From NCBI GenBank assembly GCA_028689715.1, contig JAQVCQ010000012.1, positions 1 to 39,717 of the forward strand: a stretch of 39,717 nt of DNA, written 5' to 3'. Positions 34,244-39,717 of the stretch are shown here, piece by piece (the stretch's first letter is position 1; each line of letters starts with the position of its first letter). Made by a program: the position numbers and the translations under genes. The DNA comes from Lachnospiraceae bacterium. GTDB taxonomy: Bacteria; Bacillota; Clostridia; Lachnospirales; Lachnospiraceae. The notes under the pieces are model-generated. The model ran no database searches and had not been told where the DNA came from. It was given only the letters and a program-made list of their open reading frames with translations.

Positions 34244-36370
34244 ATGAATTACCAGCAATTAATAAAAAATGAAGAACAGGACTATATTAATCGGATGCGT
34301 CCGGTCATAAATATAAAAGCACTATTCAGTGACATGACTGAAAGCTATGTGTCACCATGCGAGCCGGAACCAGATCAGCAGGTCAGTATTCGTTTCAGAA
34401 CGAAAAAAAACAATGTTGATTCAGTGTATCTGGTGTGTGCAGCTTACAAAACAAAGATGCATATCAAATCAACAGATGAAATGTTTGATTATTTTGAGAC
34501 AAAAGTTTTTGTTGGCAAAACAAAATTTACTTATTGTTTTGAGATCCGTGTCGGCAGATTGGTTTATTATTATGATAAACGTGGAGCGCATAAAGAAACG
34601 TTGGAGCACTATCAGTTCGCATTACTTCCCGGTTTTAAAACACCTGATTGGTCAAAGGGTGCTGTGATGTATCAGATTTTTGTGGATCGCTTTTATAATG
34701 GGGATCCAACGAATGATGTACTGACTGGTGAATATAATTATATAGGCGGAAACACTGTTAAGGTCTATAACTGGAATAAATACCCTGACAAATTTGGAAT
34801 CAGAGAATTTTATGGAGGGGATTTGCAGGGTGTATTGGATAAACTGGATTACTTGCAATCACTGGGAATAGATGTTATCTATTTTAATCCACTTTTTGTC
34901 TCTCCTTCGAACCATAAGTACGACATACAGGATTATGACTATATTGATCCGCATTATGGCAAGATCATCAAAGATGGCGGAACACTATTGAACCCTGAAA
35001 AGTCTGATAACCGTGAGGCTACCAGATATATCAGAAGAGTAACAGATAAAGTAAATCTTGAGGCCAGTAATCGTTTTTTTGCAGAAGTTGTAAAAGAAAT
35101 ACACAAACGAGGAATGAAAGTAATCCTGGATGGTGTATTTAATCACTGTGGCTCCTTTAATAAGTGGCTTGACAGGGAACAGATCTACAGCACTGAAGAG
35201 GGCTATCAGAAAGGTGCATTTGTTGACCCGGCAAGTCCTTACCGTGGTTTTTTTAAGTTCCATGATGAGACCAAGTGGCCAAACAACCATACCTATGATG
35301 GCTGGTGGGGACATGATACGCTTCCAAAGTTAAATTATGAAGGATCAAAAGAGCTATACGAATATATTTTATCAGTAGCAGCAAAATGGGTATCTGCACC
35401 ATTTCATGTGGATGGATGGAGACTCGATGTTGCTGCAGATCTTGGTTTTTCACCCGAGATGAATCATAAATTCTGGAAGGATTTCAGGAAAGCCGTTAAA
35501 AAGGCGAACCCGGAAGCCTTAATTCTTGCTGAGCATTATGGAGACCCTTCTTCCTGGCTGCATGGCGATGAATGGGACAGCGTTATGAACTATGATGCTT
35601 TTATGGAACCGATCACATGGTTCCTGACAGGAATGCAGAAGCATAGTGATGATTATCGTGAAGATCTTCATGGGAACGCCGGTGTGTTCTGGGATACAAT
35701 GAGACATAACATGGCAAGCTTTGCCATGCCATCGCTATTTACGGCCATGAATGAGCTGTCTAATCATGATCATTCCAGATTCCTGACCAGAACCAATAAA
35801 AAGGTGGGTAGGATCGATACACTTGGTCCTGATGCCGCAAATCAGAATATTAGAAAAGAAGTATTCAGAGAAGCTGTCGTGATGCAGATGACCTGGCCTG
35901 GTTCGCCTACGATCTATTATGGTGATGAGGCTGGATTGTGTGGATTCACAGATCCGGATAACAGAAGAGCATATCCCTGGGGAGAAGAAGATCTTGAACT
36001 CATATCCCTGCATAAAGAAATGATCAAGATACATAAAAGTCATTATGAATTAAGAAATGGTTCAATCAAAGAACTTTATGGAGATGATAATATCATTGCC
36101 TATGGAAGATTTACTTCTGAAGAGCAGAGTATTATCATAGTAAACAATAGTGAAGAAGAGCAACAGCTTGAGATACCTGTTTGGCTTACCGGAATGCCGA
36201 GAGAATGTACGCTTGAACAGCTGATTATAACTGGAAAAGAGGGACACTCCACGCAATGGAGAAGTTACCCTGTTCTTGAAGGGATTCTCAGTATTTCCAT
36301 GTCTCCGGTTTCGTCCATTATTTTAAAACATAAAAAAATAAATAGAAAAAAATTCTTGCATTTTGCATAA
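34244..36370 (+). CDS. GH13 alpha-glucan hydrolase (neopullulanase/cyclomaltodextrinase-like)
   Basis: A 708-residue enzyme of glycoside hydrolase family 13. An N-terminal beta-sandwich-like part (about 25-130) precedes the TIM barrel starting near VMYQIFVDRFYNGD. Conserved regions are visible: I (DGVFNHCG), II (DGWRLDVA; nucleophile Asp394), III (LAEHYGD; acid/base Glu430) and IV (LSNHDHSRF; Asp509). A C-terminal beta domain ends the protein. There is no signal peptide, so it acts inside the cell on imported maltodextrin-like oligosaccharides. The exact class (cyclomaltodextrinase, neopullulanase, alpha-glucosidase) cannot be settled. It is monocistronic, and its 3' end overlaps the tRNA promoter. 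Confidence 0.93.
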   Translation: MNYQQLIKNEEQDYINRMRPVINIKALFSDMTESYVSPCEPEPDQQVSIRFRTKKNNVDSVYLVCAAYKTKMHIKSTDEMFDYFETKVFVGKTKFTYCFEIRVGRLVYYYDKRGAHKETLEHYQFALLPGFKTPDWSKGAVMYQIFVDRFYNGDPTNDVLTGEYNYIGGNTVKVYNWNKYPDKFGIREFYGGDLQGVLDKLDYLQSLGIDVIYFNPLFVSPSNHKYDIQDYDYIDPHYGKIIKDGGTLLNPEKSDNREATRYIRRVTDKVNLEASNRFFAEVVKEIHKRGMKVILDGVFNHCGSFNKWLDREQIYSTEEGYQKGAFVDPASPYRGFFKFHDETKWPNNHTYDGWWGHDTLPKLNYEGSKELYEYILSVAAKWVSAPFHVDGWRLDVAADLGFSPEMNHKFWKDFRKAVKKANPEALILAEHYGDPSSWLHGDEWDSVMNYDAFMEPITWFLTGMQKHSDDYREDLHGNAGVFWDTMRHNMASFAMPSLFTAMNELSNHDHSRFLTRTNKKVGRIDTLGPDAANQNIRKEVFREAVVMQMTWPGSPTIYYGDEAGLCGFTDPDNRRAYPWGEEDLELISLHKEMIKIHKSHYELRNGSIKELYGDDNIIAYGRFTSEEQSIIIVNNSEEEQQLEIPVWLTGMPRECTLEQLIITGKEGHSTQWRSYPVLEGILSISMSPVSSIILKHKKINRKKFLHFA

Positions 36371-36384
36371 ACATATGGTATAAC
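36356..36384 (+). promoter_or_regulatory. Promoter of the tRNA cluster
   Basis: TTGCAT (36356-36361), 17-base spacer, TATAAC (36379-36384) with TGG before it (extended -10). The -35 lies inside the last codons of the GH13 gene. Confidence 0.65.
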
Positions 36385-36437
36385 TTTATATTGTCAGGGT
36401 TGATCAAACAATCAGAATTTTAGGTCAGCAGCCATAT

Positions 36438-36519
36438 GGATGGATTCCCGAGTGGCCAAAGGGGGCAGACTGTAAATCTGTTGGCAGCGCCTTCGAAGGT
36501 TCGAATCCTTCTCCATCCA
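36438..36519 (+). tRNA. tRNA-Tyr (anticodon GTA)
   Basis: Acceptor stem GGATGGA/TCCATCC pairs fully. The anticodon loop CTGTAAA holds GTA (36472-36474). A long variable arm is present, as expected for bacterial tRNA-Tyr, and TTCGAATCC forms the T loop. CCA is not encoded. Confidence 0.97.
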
Positions 36520-36536
36520 TTGCAATTCAAAGCAAT

Positions 36537-36622
36537 GCCGGCGTGGCGGAACTGGCAGACGCACAGGACTTAAAATCCTGCGGGACTAATCTCCCGTACC
36601 GGTTCGATTCCGGTCGCCGGCA
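36537..36622 (+). tRNA. tRNA-Leu (anticodon TAA)
   Basis: Acceptor stem GCCGGCG/CGCCGGC is perfect. The anticodon loop CTTAAAA holds TAA (36571-36573), with a long variable arm (class II) and T loop TTCGATTCC. CCA is not encoded. Confidence 0.97.
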
Positions 36623-36646
36623 GTAATATGTGAAACAAGGATATTT

Positions 36647-36719
<73 letters not shown>

Positions 36720-36732
36720 CTGTAATAAATAT

Positions 36733-36803
36733 GCGGGTGTAGTTCAATGGTAGAACACTAGCCTTCCAAGCTAGATACGTGGGTTCGATTCCCATCACCC
36801 GCT
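36733..36803 (+). tRNA. tRNA-Gly (anticodon TCC)
   Basis: Acceptor GCGGGTG/CACCCGC is perfect. The loop CTTCCAA holds TCC (36765-36767). The discriminator is T. CCA is not encoded. Confidence 0.97.
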
Positions 36804-36818
36804 CTCAACTACATATAT

Positions 36819-36891
36819 GCGATAGTGGCTCAGTTGGTAGAGCACCTCCTTGCCAAGGAGGAAGTCGCGAGTTCGAGTCTCGTCTATCGCT
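36819..36891 (+). tRNA. tRNA-Gly (anticodon GCC)
   Basis: Acceptor GCGATAG/CTATCGC is perfect. The loop TTGCCAA holds GCC (36852-36854). The discriminator is T. CCA is not encoded. With the previous gene it covers glycine codons GGA/GGG and GGC/GGT. Confidence 0.97.
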
Positions 36892-36896
36892 CTTTT

Positions 36897-36923
36897 AAAA
36901 CCTTGATATTTCAAGGTTTTTTT
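36897..36923 (+). terminator. Terminator of the tRNA operon
   Basis: AAAACCTTGA / TCAAGGTTTT stem of 10 bp with a TATT loop followed by further T, six bases after the last tRNA. Confidence 0.9.
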
Positions 36924-37013
36924 GTTATATGGGAAGATAGATAGGACGATATAATGCCCAGGAATAAAAGCAATATCTGATGGATGAGATGACATTTTAT
37001 TTGGAGGTAAACA

Positions 37014-37760
37014 ATGGCAAAAACATTAAAATTTGCGGTAAAACAAACGATACCGGTGTTCTGCGGCTATATATTTCTTGGGATAGCATTTGGACTGTTG
37101 CTTCAAAAGGCGGGATTTTCTTTTATATGGGCATTTCTGATCAGTCTGATCGTGTATGCAGGTTCAATGCAGTTCGTTTTGGTCGGCCTGCTTTCAGGAG
37201 GGGCATCGCTTGCTACAGTGGCGGTCATGACACTTATGATCAACAGCAGGCATATTTTTTATGGTCTTTCCTTTATTGAAAAATTCAAAAAAATGGGAAG
37301 GCGATATTGGTACATGATTTTTTCTTTGACCGATGAGACCTATTCTGTGCTTTGCACAGTAAAGGTACCAAGTGAAATGGACGAAAAAAGAGTGCTTTTT
37401 CTCATTGCACTACTTGATCATATTTACTGGATCACAGGTTCAGTGATTGGTGCGTTGATCGGAGAGAAGATACCATTTAACTCCCAGGGAATAGATTTCG
37501 CAATGACTGCATTATTTATTGTGATCTTTTTGGAACAATGGAAAGAATCGAAAACACATATTCCTGCGCTTACAGGTATTTTAATCTCTGTTCTGTTCTT
37601 AAAACTGATGGGACCGGCTTCGTTCTTAATGCCAGCGTTGATCATGATCGTACTTATTTTATTAATGGGAAAAAGTCTGATCATCAGGGAGTTTGGATGT
37701 GAGGATGTACCGACCAATGAACATGTTCAACAGGAGCACAGCCAGGAGGAGGGGATCTGA
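37014..37760 (+). CDS. azlC: AzlC-family branched-chain amino acid exporter, large subunit
   Basis: A 248-residue polytopic membrane protein; with AzlD it exports branched-chain amino acids or related compounds. The N-terminal QTIPVFCGYIFLGIAFGLLLQKAGF and the following VYAGSMQFVLVGLL are the family core; several more helices follow, and a hydrophilic tail rich in His/Gln/Glu ends the protein. TTGGAGG precedes ATG 37014. Only 5 bases separate it from azlD, so both are one operon. Substrate is inferred from the family. Confidence 0.94.
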   Translation: MAKTLKFAVKQTIPVFCGYIFLGIAFGLLLQKAGFSFIWAFLISLIVYAGSMQFVLVGLLSGGASLATVAVMTLMINSRHIFYGLSFIEKFKKMGRRYWYMIFSLTDETYSVLCTVKVPSEMDEKRVLFLIALLDHIYWITGSVIGALIGEKIPFNSQGIDFAMTALFIVIFLEQWKESKTHIPALTGILISVLFLKLMGPASFLMPALIMIVLILLMGKSLIIREFGCEDVPTNEHVQQEHSQEEGI

Positions 37761-37765
37761 TAGAT

Positions 37766-38107
37766 ATGAATATACTTGGAATCATAGTCATTGCAGCAAT
37801 CTGTACGTTTGCGACCAGAATCACCCCTTTTTTGTTATTTGGTACCAAAAAAGGGGTTCCAGATGCAGTCAGCTATCTTGGAAAAGTGCTTCCGGCTGCG
37901 ATTATGGGCGTTCTGATCATATATTGTCTTAAAAATGTTTCTTTTACGGTTTCACCATTTGGAATTCCTGAAATAACAGCGACTATTGTGGTGATATTAC
38001 TGCATCAGTGGAAAAGGAATACCTTGCTTAGCATTGCAGGCGGAACGATTCTATATATGCTGATGGTGCAAAATTTTTTTAATTCCTTATTTTCTGTTTT
38101 TATTTAG
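37766..38107 (+). CDS. azlD: AzlD-family branched-chain amino acid exporter, small subunit
   Basis: A 113-residue protein with about four membrane helices and the AzlD motif TRITPFLLF near the N-terminus, followed by SYLGKVLPAAIMGVLIIYC. It is the partner subunit of AzlC. AGGAGGGGAT at 37746-37755, within the end of azlC, precedes ATG 37766. The gene runs 21 bases into the 3' end of the convergent MFS gene. Confidence 0.93.
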   Translation: MNILGIIVIAAICTFATRITPFLLFGTKKGVPDAVSYLGKVLPAAIMGVLIIYCLKNVSFTVSPFGIPEITATIVVILLHQWKRNTLLSIAGGTILYMLMVQNFFNSLFSVFI

Positions 38108-39262
38108 AAGATAATTCAAGTATTCTGTTGAGAACAGCATGATCAGAATAAACAGGATCAGATAGACTGGAAGAAGCCAAAATCCTGTCGTCTTGGCAAT
38201 CACACCAAATACTGGAGGCATAAAGGTACTTCCGACATAGGCAAAAGCCATTTGGATGCCCATGATGGATTGCGAAAGCTCTGGGCTGAAGCGATTTGGT
38301 GTTTCATGCAGCATTGCGGGGTAAATTGGAGCAAATCCAATTCCCATCATAATAAAAGAAATCAGGAACAGAACCGGACTTCCGGATAGCAACAGAACTA
38401 AGCCACCGGCCAGACTAAGGGCTTCACCTAGACGGATCAATCGTCTGTTATTTATTTTCAGAGCAAGAAATCCCGAGAAAAATCGTCCAAGGGTAATTCC
38501 GAAATAATAAAATGATACCCATCTTGCTGCAGATCTGGCATCCATTTCATGAACACTGACCAGGTAAGTACTGCCCCAGAGCCCAAGAGTCAGCTCAGCG
38601 GCACAATAAGCAAAAAATGCAATCAGAGCAGGTTTTGCGCCTTTTAATCGAAAGACTTCTTTGATTCCGATTCCGGTCACTTCAGTATTTCCGAGAGTGC
38701 TTTTATAATCATGCTCGAACCGTTTCCAAAGTGGAAGCGATAGGAGAACAAGTACCATCAGAACAATCTGAATCAATGAGATGATCAGATAACCATTTCT
38801 CCAGTTTCCGTCACCAGAAAGATGGAAAGACATAATGATTGGGCCGGTCGTGGCACCAATTCCCCAAAAACAGTGAAGCCAGTTCATGTGAGAAGACTTA
38901 TAGTGCAGCGCGACGAAATTATTCAGAGCGGAATCAATTGCACCTGCTCCAAGCCCTAGTGGAATGGCTATAACAAAAAGCCAGATGTAATTCTGGGAGA
39001 AATAAGTCAGGAACAATGCAGATGCAGTTAAAAAGATACTAACATTTGTGACAACGCCTGTTCCGAATTTTCTGATTAGTTTGTCGCTGAACAGACTTGA
39101 TAAAATGGTACCGCCGGATACTGTCATGGCAATAAATCCTGCATAAGAAACAGGTGCACCCAGATCCTGCCGGATCACAGGCCATGCGGAGCCAAGAATG
39201 GAATCAGGAAGACCAAGACTGATAAATGCAAGGTAAATTAATATCAATAATATTGTAGCCAT
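38087..39262 (-). CDS. MFS transporter
   Basis: A 391-residue major facilitator with about 12 predicted helices in two halves. The N-terminal block FISLGLPDSILGSAWP and later loops resemble the sugar/fucose-permease-like branch of the family. The substrate cannot be read. ATG 39262 is chosen because GGAGG (39267-39271 on the minus strand) lies just before it; ATG 39277 has no ribosome site. Proximity to a ROK-family gene upstream on the same strand suggests they are one unit concerned with a sugar. The 3' end overlaps azlD by 21 bases. Confidence 0.9.
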   Translation of the reverse strand: MATILLILIYLAFISLGLPDSILGSAWPVIRQDLGAPVSYAGFIAMTVSGGTILSSLFSDKLIRKFGTGVVTNVSIFLTASALFLTYFSQNYIWLFVIAIPLGLGAGAIDSALNNFVALHYKSSHMNWLHCFWGIGATTGPIIMSFHLSGDGNWRNGYLIISLIQIVLMVLVLLSLPLWKRFEHDYKSTLGNTEVTGIGIKEVFRLKGAKPALIAFFAYCAAELTLGLWGSTYLVSVHEMDARSAARWVSFYYFGITLGRFFSGFLALKINNRRLIRLGEALSLAGGLVLLLSGSPVLFLISFIMMGIGFAPIYPAMLHETPNRFSPELSQSIMGIQMAFAYVGSTFMPPVFGVIAKTTGFWLLPVYLILFILIMLFSTEYLNYLLNKNRK

Positions 39263-39297
39263 AAAACCTCCAAACATGTTGCAGGGTACTTTTTAAT

Positions 39298-39717
39298 CTA
39301 TAACAATGTTGATTTTGTCATAGAAGAAAGTCCCTGAAAATAGTAGTGATCAGTATTTTGAACATAAGTCAGTTCAGGCATATGTTTTTGAGGCAGCATT
39401 GACATGCAGGCCTCGGAAATGGGTCCCATCATATTAATGCTGATACTCTGTCCAGTCAACATAATCACGTCTGGGTTCAGGATCGTAACAAAAGCACAGA
39501 TTGTTTTTGCCACGATGTCGGAATTCTCAGAACGGGCCATAGGCAGCCTGATTCTCCGGCTATGATCTTTTTCGAATGGAAGGAAGGATACCTCTCCGGC
39601 AAAATTACTCTTTCCATGATGGACTGCACCGTTAATAATGATTCCTGCACCGGAACATATATTTTCAAAAAAAGAGATTGCTACGACACAGCGATTAGAA
39701 GAGTAATTTTTTTCGTG
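39298..39717 (-). CDS. ROK-family protein (sugar kinase or repressor), C-terminal part
   Basis: The minus-strand frame is open from the right edge of the window to a stop at 39298-39300 (139 residues, N-terminus missing). It shows CSGAGIIINGAVHHGKSNFAGEVSFLPF, the ROK motif in which an acidic residue follows the Ala-Gly pair, and a C-terminal FVTILNPDVIMLTGQSISI segment typical of the family. Whether a DNA-binding domain is present (NagC/XylR-type repressor) or not (glucokinase-like) depends on the part outside the window. It lies 35 bases upstream of the MFS gene, so a sugar uptake/regulation unit is likely. Confidence 0.82.
   Translation of the reverse strand, partial: HEKNYSSNRCVVAISFFENICSGAGIIINGAVHHGKSNFAGEVSFLPFEKDHSRRIRLPMARSENSDIVAKTICAFVTILNPDVIMLTGQSISINMMGPISEACMSMLPQKHMPELTYVQNTDHYYFQGLSSMTKSTLL

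Overview
This 39.7 kb window is a stretch of chromosome from a low-GC, Gram-positive anaerobe. Reverse rubrerythrin, a PerR-like Fur protein, a T-box leader, extended -10 promoters, strong Shine-Dalgarno sites and tRNAs without encoded CCA all fit Clostridia. The Tad-like locus, with its DUF5702-like and DUF6382/FHA-type proteins, points most specifically to Lachnospiraceae. The genus cannot be fixed from sequence alone. No prophage, insertion sequence or CRISPR array was seen; the content is mostly core or lineage-core.

Layout. (1) 1-9360: a tightly packed plus-strand Tad (type IVc pilus) locus: CpaF/TadA ATPase (cut by the left edge), TadB-like, TadC-like, a 55-residue Flp-type pilin, a DUF5702-like secreted protein, a possible 24-residue membrane peptide, a TadE-like pseudopilin with two C-terminal Cys/His modules, a prepilin peptidase, a second TadE-like pseudopilin, a DUF6382/FHA-type membrane protein and a rhomboid protease. 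(2) 9344-10784: a flavodoxin-SCP2 fusion and a HIT protein. (3) 10855-16024: murG (minus), then pgi, a D-2-hydroxyacid dehydrogenase and ahcY. (4) 16143-19233: stress and redox genes: hsp20, a perR-rubrerythrin pair with a PerR/Fur-type box, and a divergent iron-containing alcohol dehydrogenase followed by a perfect 17-bp triplication. (5) 19523-22409: histidine kinase, response regulator and RluA-type pseudouridine synthase. (6) 22470-28896: T-box-controlled proS, ackA, cca, a PEGA lipoprotein and mazG. (7) 29060-33895: HU, rqcP, divIC, tilS, hpt and ftsH, the conserved yabN-ftsH neighbourhood of Firmicutes but without yabP, yabQ and spoIIE. (8) 33896-36370: a candidate ~97-nt small RNA and a GH13 enzyme. 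(9) 36438-36891: five tRNA genes (Tyr, Leu, Phe, Gly, Gly). (10) 37014-39717: azlCD, a convergent MFS transporter, and the C-terminal part of a ROK-family protein running off the right edge.

How the genes work together. The first block encodes motor, platform, processing peptidase and pilin-like substrates for an envelope-spanning fibre without an outer-membrane secretin. The FHA and rhomboid proteins are plausible signalling or processing add-ons. The later blocks are housekeeping: tRNA maturation and charging (cca, tilS, proS, tRNAs), ribosome rescue and RNA modification (rqcP, rluA-type), cell wall and division (murG, divIC, ftsH), and fermentation and redox defence (ackA, alcohol dehydrogenase, rubrerythrin, PerR). 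The least explained parts are the Cys/His-tailed TadE, the TadC-like protein with a large extracytoplasmic insert, the candidate small RNA before the GH13 gene, and the palindromes upstream of hsp20 and the alcohol dehydrogenase.
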